From: Mesostigma viride
Taxonomy: Eukaryota; Streptophyta; Mesostigmatophyceae; Mesostigmatales; Mesostigmataceae
Reading direction: 5' to 3'
DNA: 64,000 nt
Assembly (NCBI GenBank): GCA_009746045.1
Contig: RPFO01000076.1
Coordinates: forward strand, 3,716,420-3,780,419
In this document: positions 21,341 to 32,093 of the stretch, one piece after another
How the letters are laid out: each line of letters begins with the position of its first letter
Numbering within the stretch: position 1 is the stretch's first letter
The notes under the pieces: model-generated
The model's database searches: none
Seen by the model: the letters and a program-made list of their open reading frames with translations, nothing else
What the model was told of the DNA's origin: nothing
Translations under genes and position numbers: made by a program

Positions 21341-21911
21341 TGTTACGTCGCGTAACAATTCGTTGTAGTTACGGACGTAAATTAGGTCCTTGGCCTCGGT
21401 TGTTCCTAGGTTACGTGCAGTTCTAGTTTGGACATGATTGTCCCCGTAACAGTACTGTGGTATATTGGGTGCCTTTGGGCGCCGCGCCGCGTACTATATT
21501 AGTGGTCCTTATCCTTTTGTAGAATGTAGTGGACCGGCGTGCATCTGTGCACCTGCCTGTGTTTCTGTGGTTCTGCAGGCGAGGGCCAGGTCGGCCCGAG
21601 CCTGTTGGACCGTTGGTGACCATTTATGCACGTTCCACTCCTTGTGTGGTCACTCGGCGTGTGTTAAATGAATTAACACATATAGGCTTGGGTCACGGCA
21701 GTTTAGTTGTGTTTCCTTCCTCTTTTCCTGGAGTAAACGGGTTTGATTAAATGGCCTATGGCATATTACAGTAGTACATATGTAAATGCATTGAGATCTG
21801 GTTCGTCTCGGTCGTCTTTCGCTAGGGGTGTAAATAGAAGCGGCCTCACTAGTTTAGGTAGTATCAGGACCGGTAGAGGTAGAGGTGGCGGCCGAGGCTT
21901 GCGGCGTAACA
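21341..21911 (+). repeat. Element A 5' LTR
   Basis: 571 bp; TGTTACG...CGTAACA; matches 31523-32093 with a single visible substitution. Confidence 0.95.
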
Positions 21912-21912
21912 A

Positions 21913-22425
21913 TGGACTCGGAGGTAGTTTAGATAGAGAGCGAGACGACGATCCTTTGCAACATACGTCATTGAATCAACCCTTCCGCGGCTGGGAAAAT
22001 GAAGACGACACCTACTTGACAGGTAATGGGCGGGTCGCCTGCGAGCTGGGGGGGTAGTGCTGCCTGATTCAGGACACGCCCTGCCTAGAAGATAGACCTG
22101 CTCGAAGCGGAAAATCCTTTTCTAGATAGTTCCTTTTCCTCGTCTTGTTTTCCTTAGAAAAGTGGTTCACTGTCGTAGATAGGTGATGTTTTCGGTTCGG
22201 TGTTAGTGAGACGATTAGCGTCTGGGTAGGTTCCACCTTTTCCTTCGTGCTGCTGTACATTAGACGGCCGCACTCGCAGAAAGTCACTGGGTCGCTGACT
22301 TTAGGACTACGAGCGCTGGACCATTGCCGCCCTCGTCATTTCGGTGATCCAGATAACCCAGCTAAGTCGACTCCTACCCCTTCCACTCCTATCGTGACTA
22401 CTCAAGAACAACAAGGTGCGTTACC
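21913..22425 (+). other. Element A leader with primer-binding site
   Basis: TGGACTCGGAGG at 21913-21924, then about 500 bp of leader without a convincing gene before ORF0. Confidence 0.6.
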
Positions 22426-22818
22426 ATGAGCCAACGGCGATCTTTTACTGCTCCTTCCCATTCTTCTAGCGATAATAGTCTAGCTAAATATTACGTAGTG
22501 ATTACGCCTCAATGGTCCTCCATTTTCCTTTCTTGGTCCGACGCTAGGAAGATCGTTCAGAATCGTGTATACAACGTAATTAGGTACAAGAAATTTATGT
22601 CCTTCGAAGAAGCTCAGCAGTTCCTTATAGATCATAGCCAAACAGATTTAGGCCTTCATGTACGCCCTATTCCTCATGGTCGTCCTCCTGTAGAAGCTCT
22701 AGTCTTTGCTACCCCTCCTTCTTCTCCCCCTAAACGGGCTGCATCTGCATCTGCTTCAGATACTCCTCTCACTTTGGAGTTTGGTTCCCTATCCATTACT
22801 GTTGTTAAAAAGGATTGA
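22426..22818 (+). CDS. Element A ORF0: viroplasmin/RNase H1 N-terminal-like small protein
   Basis: 130 residues, intact. Residues about 21-70 carry the fold signature clearly: KYYVVITPQWSSIFLSW, then a basic segment, then YKKFMSFEEAQQFLIDH. This is the YYVV...G-x-Y-x-SW...F-x-x-F-x-x-x-E-A-x-x-F pattern of RNase H1 N-terminal/viroplasmin domains, which bind hybrid or double-stranded RNA. A Ser/Pro/Ala-rich C-terminal tail follows. It ends 91 bp before gag. It pairs with 19382-19810 in B, with which it shares ITP, LSW and a final L-I-D. Likely a nucleic-acid-binding accessory protein; the role is inference. Confidence 0.7.
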   Translation: MSQRRSFTAPSHSSSDNSLAKYYVVITPQWSSIFLSWSDARKIVQNRVYNVIRYKKFMSFEEAQQFLIDHSQTDLGLHVRPIPHGRPPVEALVFATPPSSPPKRAASASASDTPLTLEFGSLSITVVKKD

Positions 22819-22909
22819 TTTTAATTTTGTTCCTGCTGCATACCTTCAAGGTTTTTCCTTTTTCCTTTGTTGCTTTCTTCTAGATTCCTATTCCTTTACG
22901 TAATTAAAG

Positions 22910-24658
22910 ATGGATCCAGTGGGTGGAGATATGTCGCCTATACCTACCAATAATAATAATAATACTACTACTAATAACACTAACAATAACAATACTCGTG
23001 GTAACCGACGGGACTCCTTGGAAACGGTACACCATCTCACCCCTCAAGGTATTCTGCGTACCTCACCTCCTTCTCCTGTTGCTGGTGGTCGCCGTCGTCC
23101 CTCAATTACCCCACCTACCTATGAACAACGTATTTCCCAAGTCAGATTTAGTGATGAACCTTCTTTTGTTGTGAACCAGGCCCCTGCCCCTTCTGCAACC
23201 TTGGCTCACCCCTCCAGCAGGTCCTCACACACTAACAATGCTTCTAGGCCTCCTTCCCACCCTGTGCCTTCAATGCCTGCTATTAACACGGGTCGTACCT
23301 CGGCCCCTGTCGGCCCTTCTGGGCGCCCTAGTGCAGTTCCCTTTTACCCACCTGCTTCCTGGTCCTACCCTGAGACGGCCTATGAGGCTGCCCAGGTCCC
23401 TACCCGTGTGGCTGATTTAGAAGTTAATAATGATTTCAGTACCATGCCCCTAGATGATAGGAATTATGATCATTTTGCCTATTCCTCTCTTCGTGAGCAA
23501 TATACTGTTCCCTTCTCCTATGGGCACCATCCTGAAACGGTGGCTCCCTCTAGACCCCTACCCAAGACTTTTCCTATCCCTTCCTTCTATCCCGCTTATG
23601 TAGCAGTGGAAGATAGTGGCCCTATGGGAAAAACTGATTCTTCTAATCCCCCTAAGCCTCCTGCTCTTCCCCTCTTTGCCAACCTTCCTAAGCTGGATGT
23701 CAAGTCTTCCCCTCAACAGTTTTTCACTTTCATTATGTTGCTCACCCAGAACACAGAGTCCTGGCAGAACCACAATAGGTGGCGCCTCTCTGATGCTGTA
23801 CTAGTTCCTCATTATCTTACTACCTGCATTACTCCTGAACTTGCTAACCTCATCCAGTGTGAGTCTCTTGCCTCTCATGCCTACCCAAACTCTGTAGCAG
23901 AATTGTTCAAGCGTTTAGAGAACCATTTAGTCCCTCCCGATGCAGATTGGCAGGATAGATTATCCTTTGGCACCTTGCAGCAGGGTACCAAGTCCTTCAA
24001 AGAATATATGAAAGAGTTTGATGCCCAGATGGTACGAATTAGGGATTTGTCGGGCGCAGAAGTACGTGCCCGCTTCCTTCAGGGCCTCAGTAGACCCTTA
24101 TTGCGTGAAGTCAAGCGCCAGTTCTCTGCCTACCGTTTTACTGACCTGCCCCTCAAGCATGTGCGCCAGCATCTTTTACGAGTAGCAGATTTCTTCTCCA
24201 CGCCTTCTCTTCCTACCCGTTCCCGTATTAATAATATTAGCCTTACCCCTGAGGAGGAGAACTCCTATGTAGAAGAATTAGATATCTGTGTGACTGACCT
24301 TTCAGCTCTGGATGTCTCTCATATCACCTGCTATCATTGTAAGGAAGTAGGTCATCTTAAACGTGAGTGCCCCAAGTTCCTTTCGGGTGCTCCCCCTCAT
24401 CCCGACGCTCGCCCTCCTCGTACCCCTCAGCGTGCTCCTATTCGTCCCACTTCAGGACGCATTCCTTCAGCTACCCCTAGTAGGCTGAATGCTGTGCAGA
24501 CAGGATCCCCAGGGTTCCCCTATGATAATCAGGCTCCCGCACCCTCTTCAATCCCTCGTGACCCTCCAGCAGTGGCTTTTCCGCCAGGGTCTTCTTCGGG
24601 GTTAGTTCCTATGGATTTGGGGGGGAGGGGGAACAGTAGGCCTGTCAGCCGGGGGTAA
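22910..24658 (+). CDS. Element A Gag
   Basis: 582 residues, uninterrupted. The N-terminus has an Asn/Thr run (residues about 13-31, encoded by AAT/ACT repeats), then a Pro/Ser-rich linker. The capsid-like retrotransposon gag domain covers about 265-430 (LQQGTKSFKEYMKEFDAQMV; GAEVRARFLQGLSRPLLREV). A CCHC zinc knuckle, CYHCKEVGHLKREC, is at 474-487. The C-terminal tail is Pro-rich with a final Gly/Arg segment. Gag forms the virus-like particle in the cytoplasm and binds the genomic RNA. It is the only large gene of A without a break. pol follows after a stop codon and about 170 bp in disturbed frames. Confidence 0.88.
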   Translation: MDPVGGDMSPIPTNNNNNTTTNNTNNNNTRGNRRDSLETVHHLTPQGILRTSPPSPVAGGRRRPSITPPTYEQRISQVRFSDEPSFVVNQAPAPSATLAHPSSRSSHTNNASRPPSHPVPSMPAINTGRTSAPVGPSGRPSAVPFYPPASWSYPETAYEAAQVPTRVADLEVNNDFSTMPLDDRNYDHFAYSSLREQYTVPFSYGHHPETVAPSRPLPKTFPIPSFYPAYVAVEDSGPMGKTDSSNPPKPPALPLFANLPKLDVKSSPQQFFTFIMLLTQNTESWQNHNRWRLSDAVLVPHYLTTCITPELANLIQCESLASHAYPNSVAELFKRLENHLVPPDADWQDRLSFGTLQQGTKSFKEYMKEFDAQMVRIRDLSGAEVRARFLQGLSRPLLREVKRQFSAYRFTDLPLKHVRQHLLRVADFFSTPSLPTRSRINNISLTPEEENSYVEELDICVTDLSALDVSHITCYHCKEVGHLKRECPKFLSGAPPHPDARPPRTPQRAPIRPTSGRIPSATPSRLNAVQTGSPGFPYDNQAPAPSSIPRDPPAVAFPPGSSSGLVPMDLGGRGNSRPVSRG

Positions 24659-24659
24659 C

Positions 24660-26624
24660 CTGGACAGGTCCTTAGATAGTACCCCAGATAAAATTTTTGC
24701 CTGTTTTTATAACCTCTGTAGGAGCTGAATCTTCCCTACCACTACGTGTGCGTCCTCTTATGTTCTTGAATGGTGGTTTAACCGTCCCTCACACTGTTGT
24801 AGACCCTTCCTGCATGCTGATGAACTCTTGAATGTCTCTGTGTTGGTAGATAGCGGTGCGGCTAGCTCCTTTGTGAGCGAGGCCCTAGTTAGGCGTTTAG
24901 GACTAGTCCCTACCCCTCACACCAAACCCGTCACTGTTCATTATGCTGATGGTCGCACCAGTCATTCCCCGGGTACGGTGTCCCTTCCCATGGTCATACA
25001 AGGACGTACTGTCAACCTGACGGCCACTATAGGCCCTATCACTACCGCTGATGTATTACTAGGATTAGATTGGCACCAGGATAATAAGATTACTATTAAT
25101 TATGATACCATGGTCATTTGGTTTCCAGATAGCTCTTACTGGGTACCAGAACGTCATTATAGATTAGAAAATTTATCCTTGGTAGATATTACTCCTCCTA
25201 CACCTGTTGATCCTCCTGTGAGACCTATACCTGAAGTATTAATGTCCAATGACGAATTGCGATCTGAACTAAAGGAATATGGATACCTATTATGTATGTT
25301 CCTTCAGTTAGAAGTACAGGAGATACCTATCACTAATAATAGTGTGGATATAGATGTAAATACAGTGGATACAATAGGAGTGGGATTTACTGAAAATGAA
25401 ATAGTCAGATACATGGCTGTGATAGATTCCTCAAAAGTATTTGAAGAAAAGACTCCTTCTTATCCTCCTCCTCGTTCTGTTTTACACCGTGTAGTTATCA
25501 AGGACGGTGCAGTTCCTACGCACTCTCCGATGTATAGAATGGGCCCTACAGAATTAAAGGAACTAAAACAGATTTTAGTGTCATTATTAGAAGCAGGATT
25601 GATAGAGCCTAGTAACTCCCCCTACTCAGCTGGTGTCCTGTTAGTTCCTAAGCCAAATGGCAAGTTTCGCCTAGTTACTGATTATAGGAAGTTGAATGAT
25701 ATTACTGTGAAGTCTAAATACCCTCTACCTCGTATTGATGATATATTTAATAAGGTTAAAGGTTCCACTTGTTTCACAGTACTGGATTGTGCGGATGGTT
25801 TTTGGCAGTTGCGGATAGCTCCTGAGGATTGCCATAAAACCGCCTTTGCTACCCCTTTTGGTCATTACCAGTTTAGAGTAGCGGCTATGGGACTCTGTAA
25901 CTCGCCTGCCTCTTTTCAAATGTTAATGAATGAAGTGCTTAGACCTGTTATGGGAAATTCTCACCTTCCTCAGGTGTCCTCTGATCTAAAGGATCCTTCC
26001 TTCTCCTCTGTTTCTTTATCTGAGCATGACCGTTCTTGTGCTCAAGCTTACTTAGATGATATTCTTATTTACTCTCCTGATTTTGAAACGCACCTACGTG
26101 ATTTAAAGAAAGTATTAGAAATAATGGCTGAAAATTCTTTGTGGGCGCGCCGTGCTAAAGTTCGCTCGGGTAGGAGTGTCCCATTTTTAGGGCACGTTCT
26201 GTCAGATGCCGGGGTCGCTACCGACCCGGATAAAACTAAGTCAATTCAGGAATGGCCTACTCCTACCGACGTTAAAGGTGTACGTAGTTTCCTAGGAATT
26301 GCTTCTTACTATAGGCGTTTTATCCCGCGTTTCGCAACTATAGCAGCCCCTATTAATCATTTATTAAAGAAGGATATCCCCTTTGTTTGGAGTAGTGAAT
26401 GTCAGTCGGCTTTTCAGTGCCTAAAATCCCTACTCCTTTCCCCTCCTGTACTCATCCTACCGGATACTACTAAACCCTTTGTTGTGGCTACAGATGCTAG
26501 TAAAGTAGCTATAGGTGGGTCCTTCTCCAGGATCAGGGTCAGGGCTTACAGCCAATTGAGTATATCTCTAGGACAATGCTCCCTGCGGAGCGTAACTATC
26601 CCGTACACCAGCAGGAACTCTTAG
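24660..26624 (+). pseudogene. Element A Pol: aspartic protease and reverse transcriptase
   Basis: The longest frame is 24828-26624 (598 residues), but the start lies upstream in shifted frames (RVRPLMF region near 24750 corresponds to RVRPLLL in B). Protease: catalytic DSG in LVDSGAASSFV at residue 8, and the ILLGLDW-type flap/end signature LLGLDWHQDNK near 80. RT: LVTDYRKLNDITVKSKYPLP, first catalytic Asp in FTVLDCADGFWQL, catalytic YLDD at about residue 408, LGHVLSDAGV, and FLGIASYYRRFIP in the connection to RNase H. The frame is lost near 26520, where one base is missing relative to B, and RNase H continues in another frame. Confidence 0.85.
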
Positions 26625-27127
26625 CTGTGGTGTATTGTTGCCACGCGTGGCAGCACTTCCTTAAAGGTGCTCAATTTGATGTCTGCCTGAATGAACCCTG
26701 TGAGCTAGATCCTTATAGATTAGTTATCCAAACGGATCATCGTCCCCTTACCCATCTTCTCTCCCAACCCAACCTTACCCCTCGGCAAGCGCGCTGGATG
26801 GAATTTTTAGCACAGTTTTCCCCTTTTAAACTTCAGTATGTCAAGGGTGTAGATAACATAGTACCAGATGCACTCTCTCGTCGTGCAGACTATTCCTTTT
26901 TCGAGGACCTTGATGTTCTCAATACTACTCTAGTTCCTACTACTATGGGTGTAACCCCTTATGGTGAACTACCTGATGATGAATCCTATGCCTACCTCTT
27001 TCATACAGCTGTTCGCATGCCTGATCTCCTTTCTCACGTAGGACTCTCTCTCCCGTGTGAGGCCCTTCCCGTGGCCTCGGTGGGGGGGAGGGGAAAAATA
27101 AAATTTCTATACCGCTTAGCCATATAG
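26518..27127 (+). pseudogene. Element A Pol: RNase H fragment
   Basis: In-frame 26576-27127, continuing the polyprotein after a frameshift. The first catalytic Asp lies in the preceding frame (VATDASKVAIGG). Here ERNYPVHQQELLAVVY holds the Glu, and IQTDHRPLTHLL the second Asp. QYVKGVDNIVPDALSRR is the usual end of Ty3/gypsy RNase H. Another frameshift near 27085 (G-rich run) precedes integrase. Confidence 0.82.
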
Positions 27128-28762
27128 CGACTAGGTCAGGAAAGTCTTATGAAAACGTAGTCCCTCTAGGACCTCCCCTTCTCTTTGGCAAGGCGGTAGG
27201 AGATCTCTTTAAACCTGTTCTGGATACCTCTGTAGCGATGCCTACCTCTGATCTTGAACGCCTTATTAGTAGATTTACGGCCACTGAGCCGGAAGCATTA
27301 GCTGCCATTGCTGCACATCCCCAACAATTAGGCAAGCACCCTTGTAAATTTGTAGGTGGGTTTTTATATGTGCAGATAGCAGATTCTCCCCCTCAATGGC
27401 GCCTGTATGTCCCTCCTATCTGTCGCTCCTCCTTGCTCTTTGAGTTGCATGACTTAGCTGCTCATCAGGGTGGTAAACGGGTACGGGACCTAGTAGCCCG
27501 CTCTTATTACTGGCCTTCCCTTTATAAGGATGTAGATGAGTATGTTAGAACCTGTCAATCTTGCCAGGAAATGAAACCCAATAATGTAGGACAGATAGCA
27601 GAACCTAGGACCTTGCCTGACCCATCATGCCTTGGGATTCTATCATGATGGATTTTGTAGGACCTTTTAGAAAGAATGATAGGGGCAATGCCCAAATCCT
27701 TGTGTTCATAGATCGTTTTACTCGTATGTGCCATCTTGTGCCGTGTCCTTTAGAACTCACCGCACGTGATTGCGCACGCCTATACCTCAATAATGTATAT
27801 AGATATCATGGTTTGAGTAGGCAGTTTATTAGTGATAAGGATAAATTATTTACCTCAGATTTTTGGCAGCAGTTTTTCGCTGCCATCGGTACCAAGGTTA
27901 CCTACGGTACTGCCTACCACTCCTCCTCCTCTCATTTAGTAGAGCGTCTTAATAGGGTAGTAGAAGAAGCGCTTAGGCACTATGTTAATGGCTCGGGTAG
28001 TGATTGGGAGGATTATTTATGTTTGGTAGAGTTCTCCCTCAACAATTGTCCCCAAGCTGCGCATGGATATACGCCCTTCTTCTTAGATACTGGTAGACAG
28101 CCCCTTACCCCTACCTCTCTCTTAGCTAGTCCTCTCGGGACAAGGATGATGTGTCCCGAGATACTGTAGAAGGTGTACAGTCCTTACTAGATAGAATGAA
28201 AACTGCTCATGACCACGCGATCTCAGGGTACCAAAAAGCTCAGGCTAAGTACCTTGCTAGGTTGCGTGCCTCCTTAGATAGACGAGCACCTGAGATAGAA
28301 ATAGGAGATCTAGTATTAGTAGAAGGCCCCCGTGTTGGCCGTTTTGCTCATAAGTTTGAAGCAGAACTGAAGGTCAAACTTAGGCCCGCCTTCTTAGGAC
28401 CCTTCCATGTGTTGTCTAGGGTAGGAAATTTCTTATATAAAGTCGATATCCCTACCTCTTGGCAAACGCATTCAAACACCTTCCATAGGAGCCAGCTTAA
28501 ACTGTACCATCCTAGTACGTTCGCTGGCAGGGAGTTAGCGCCTGCCCCTTTAGAGCATAACCCTGACACTGGGGAAGTAGAAGACGAAGTAGAAAGCATC
28601 GTGGCCCATAGAGATATCAAAAAGGGCCGCGGTACCCAGCGTCAGTATAAAGTGAAGTGGATGTATGCTCGTAGTGAAGTAGATAAGGTTTGGTATACGG
28701 AGAGTGAGCTAGATGGGTGTAGTCGCCTGCTGCAGGAATATAAAACCCTGCATAAGCTCTAG
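27128..28762 (+). pseudogene. Element A Pol: integrase with chromodomain
   Basis: Three overlapping frame segments (27238-27648, 27627-28169, 28151-28762) make one domain chain. HHCC zinc finger: His in FELHDLAAHQGG, Cys in VRTCQSCQ. Catalytic core D,D,E: Asp in SIMMDFVGPF, Asp in FISDKDKLF, Glu in SHLVERLNRVV. After the GPF/beta-barrel region (FLGPFHVLSRVG) there is a C-terminal chromodomain-like module: VESIVAHRDIKKG, YKVKWMY, VWYTESEL and LLQEY. Such chromodomains direct chromoviruses to particular chromatin. Frameshifts near 27610 and 28140 make it non-functional as assembled. Confidence 0.87.
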
Positions 28763-28838
28763 TTGTAGACCTTCTCCTCTCTTATGTTATGTCTGCTGTC
28801 GACGGATGGTTGGTTGTCCCCTCCCCTCCGCAGCCGTC

Positions 28839-31149
28839 ATGTCAGAGCCTACCCCTCCGGCTGAGAGCTCGCTGCCGTCCCCGCCCCCACCGGACCCTGA
28901 GCTGTATTTCGAGGCCCTTCCGGGCCGCTGGGTGTCGCGATCAAGTTACCCGGGTGGCGTTGTGCAGCCGGCCCTTCAGGCCCAACATGCGAGCTTAGTC
29001 AGGGCGGCCCTCTTCGGGGTCACGTGGTATGGTCCTTCCCCTGATGAGCCGCACCAGCTTGTCCTGCACGGGTTCGACGATGCCGGACACTGTTTGTTGG
29101 GGTGTGGTTCCAGCTGTCCCGCCCTGGGACAGATAGATGCGGTTCTCCGGTGCTGCCGTGTGTTCTCCTACCTCTCTACCCTGTGGGCCGTACCTGCCTA
29201 CGGGAGGTGTTCCCTTGGCTTCCGGCTGAGGGTGATGCTGAGGTAGATGAGAACCCCTGTGACCTTTTACGGGCCGTAGAATTCATGGAGATAGCTGATC
29301 AGTCGGCGGAACTAGCGGTTAGTGGTCCTGCCCCTTCGGGCGCCCCAGCCGAGGTACATTATACGCCAGATTATTCTGCCTCGAGCGCTGCGTCCGCCTC
29401 CTCGGCGTCTGTTCCTCCCTCTCCGGTCCCGTCGTCCCCTCGGTCGACCCGGGATGTTGCAGTAGAGCCTACCCCTTCGGGTTTGCCTGATCCTCTTTCG
29501 GCGACGGTCTCGGCTATGCAGGCTCAGATCCAGTCCCTGACCACGGCGTTCGGGGCCTTCCTGGCGGCCCAAGCGCAGACTCCGGCCACGCCAGGTGGGG
29601 TGTCTGTGGTGTCCGCGCCCCCTACCCCTTTGGTTGCTTCGGCACCTGTGGTTTCGCCGGCGCCCCCTACCCCTTCGGTTGCTGCGGCTCCGACACCTCC
29701 GGTTGCCTCCGTGCCTGCGGCCGACGTTCCCGCGCCTCGGCGCGAGTCTTCAGCCCCTTCGGCTGTGCCCGCCGTCGCCCCCTCTGGGCCGTCCGCTGCG
29801 CCCTCACAGCCAGTTCGTGGTTTCTTCAGCGACACGGGCGATCATCCCAGGCTTTGGGAGGGTGGTCCCCCGCAGAGGATCCCGGTGCCCGACTGGAGCT
29901 TGGATGGTAACCAATCTTATGCCGGGCTGCCTGTCCCTACGGGCCCTATCTTCAATATGTGGCCTGAGGGTGCACCGGCAACGGAGACCGGCGCGCCTGC
30001 GTCGATGGCGGGTCCGTCACGGCCCTCTCTGGCTTCGGGTCCGGCGCGACCTCCTGTTTTACCAGTGCCCCCTGCGTCGGTGTCGGCTCCTGCCCCTGCG
30101 TCGGCCCCTGCTTCGGTCCCTGCTCCTTCGGCCTCGCGGTCATTGGCCGCGGTTGTTCGGTCCACCGGTCAGGATCCTCGCGTCACCCGCGCTGCCGATT
30201 CCCTCCGGGAGTTGTCCCAGGGTGATCGGGACAGGGCCCCTTCTGTGGTGCATGCGACGCCGGAGTCGCGCGACACGCCCATTCCTGGGTATGGTATGTC
30301 CGCACTCGCCTGCCGACAGTGTGACCTGCCGCGCGCCTCTGCTGAGCTTGCCATCTCCCCATGTCCTACGGGTTCTCCCAGGTGTGTCGGGCGCCCCGGG
30401 ATCGTGGCCTACCCATTGAGACTGATCGGCCTCCCTTCGACATGGTTATTTTAGCTGATCCGGTGTTCGAGGGTGAGATCCTGGTCCGGCGCGTTCTGTA
30501 TCGCTGGGCTAGGCGCCACAACGACTTGGACACCTACGGTGGGTTCCAGTGGGCTTACCCTCCACCTCTGGGCATTATGGCTTCGGATGCCCTTACAGTA
30601 GAGTTTCCTGCGGTGCCGGGTGCGGCGTACACTACGGTCCTCCAGCCCATCCTTGAGTGGGATGCCCGTCGCCCGGCGCCTATCCCGGGCCAGGGTCTAG
30701 ACTCCCGTGGTCACCCTCCTCCTCGGGCCAGCGACTACCTAGAGACATTCGGGTCGCGACAGTGTGTTCGTCGGTGGCGCTCCCGCGAGGTTCGGCACAT
30801 CCGGTTGTGGCCGTCCAACGTGGAGCCCCTGGTGGACCTGTTCTTCCCGACGGGTATGCGCCCTCGGATCCGGTACCATCGCCTCCTCCTGCGGGCCCTT
30901 TGCCTGATCGCGGTAGAGCCTTTCCTTCGCCTCTTTGCCTGTGGCTTTCTGGACTGGGCCCGTGGCCAGGTCGTCCTCACGCAGCATAGGTATTACTGGG
31001 CCTTCCTGGGCCTCTTTCCTGACGGCGTGTGGGCCGATGTTTTCCTCACTGTAGATAGGCATGACAATGTCGAGGATGTGGCCCACTACCAGGCCTACCT
31101 GGAGGTCCTGCTGGCCTCTCGTGGCACTTATCAGACGGATGGCCACTAG
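28839..31149 (+). pseudogene. Element A ORF3: env-position accessory protein with a conserved unknown domain
   Basis: ATG at 28839 lies 77 bp after the end of pol and follows a pyrimidine-rich tract ending CAG. Coding moves frame twice, near 29220 and near 30400. The middle (29330-30250) is Pro/Ala/Ser-rich low complexity. The last ~240 residues (30445-31149) form a domain shared with B's ORF3: an aromatic strand region (RRVLYRWARR, FQWAYP), VRHIRLWPS, and the strongest block PFLRLFACGFLDWARGQVVL followed by YYWAFLGLFPDGVWADVFL. No signal peptide, no transmembrane helix and no fusion peptide is evident, so it does not look like an envelope protein. I do not recognise the domain. Codon use is much more GC-rich than A's gag/pol, suggesting separate origin or constraint. 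Confidence 0.7.
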
Positions 31150-31522
31150 ATAGAGGGCCTTAGGCCCGACCTGAGGGTGTTGTCCCTCCGGTATATAGAG
31201 TCGCCCTCATATTCTGGCCAGTTGGTTGGCTGTTCTTGGTCCTTAGCGCTGATGTGTTTACTCTGTGTGTCCTGCCCAGTGCCGTCCCCCCCGGCCAGGA
31301 CTCCGTTCCAGGCAGTTAGGGGAACCTCCCACCAGGCTTGGTGCTGGCTAACCCTACACCACCCGGCGTGGTGGTGGAGACCGTGTGAACTATTGGTGCT
31401 TTGTATCTGGGATGGTCTATCGATTGTGTTGGTATGTGCTGGGTGCATTAGGTTTTTCCTACCCCTTTGGTTCCCTCCTCTCTGCGTAGGGAGAGGGCTC
31501 CCTACCTTTTGTGGGGGGGAGG
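31150..31522 (+). other. Element A 3' untranslated region and polypurine tract
   Basis: No gene. Contains the GTGGGGGGGAGG polypurine tract at 31511-31522, which abuts the 3' LTR. Confidence 0.7.
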
Positions 31523-32093
31523 TGTTACGTCGCGTAACAATTCGTTGTAGTTACGGACGTAAATTAGGTCCTTGGCCTCGGTTGTTCCTAGGTTACGTGC
31601 AGTTCTAGTTTGGACATGATTGTCCCCGTAACAGTACTGTGGTATATTGGGTGCCTTTGGGCGCCGCGCCGCGTACTATATTAGTGGTCCTTATCCTTTT
31701 GTAGAATGTAGTGGACCGGCGTGCATCTGTGCACCTGCCTGTGTTTCTGTGGTTCTGCAGGCGAGGGCCAGGTCGGCCCGAGCCTGTTGGACCGTTGGTG
31801 ACCATTTATGCACGTTCCACTCCTTGTGTGGTCACTCGGCGTGTGTTAAATGAATTAACACATATAGGCTTGGGTCACGGCAGTTTAGTTGTGTTTCCTT
31901 CCTCTTTTCCTGGAGTAAACGGGTTTGATTAAATGGCCTATGGCATATTACAGTAGTACATATGTAAATGCATTGAGATCTGGTTCGTCTCGGTCCTCTT
32001 TCGCTAGGGGTGTAAATAGAAGCGGCCTCACTAGTTTAGGTAGTATCAGGACCGGTAGAGGTAGAGGTGGCGGCCGAGGCTTGCGGCGTAACA
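31523..32093 (+). repeat. Element A 3' LTR
   Basis: 571 bp partner of 21341-21911, preceded directly by a G-rich polypurine tract. Confidence 0.95.

Larger units (their letters stand above)
21341..32093 (+). mobile_element. Element A: Ty3/gypsy chromovirus inserted in B gag
   Basis: 571-bp LTRs (21341-21911 and 31523-32093) start TGTTACG and end CGTAACA and differ at one position that I can see (near 21810 against 31995). Target duplication GTATT at 21336-21340 and 32094-32098. Primer-binding site TGGACTCGGAGG at 21913-21924; polypurine tract GTGGGGGGGAGG at 31511-31522. Same gene order and orientation as B, but more AT-rich codon use (except in ORF3) and no equivalent of B's 165-residue ORF. 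A is therefore a sister family and not a copy of B. Confidence 0.95.

Noticed and set aside
21425-22057. ORFs inside the A LTRs (for example 21743-22057 and its copy at 31925)
   Set aside because: They lie in LTR sequence and differ after the LTR border; the second is open only because it runs into the B gag.
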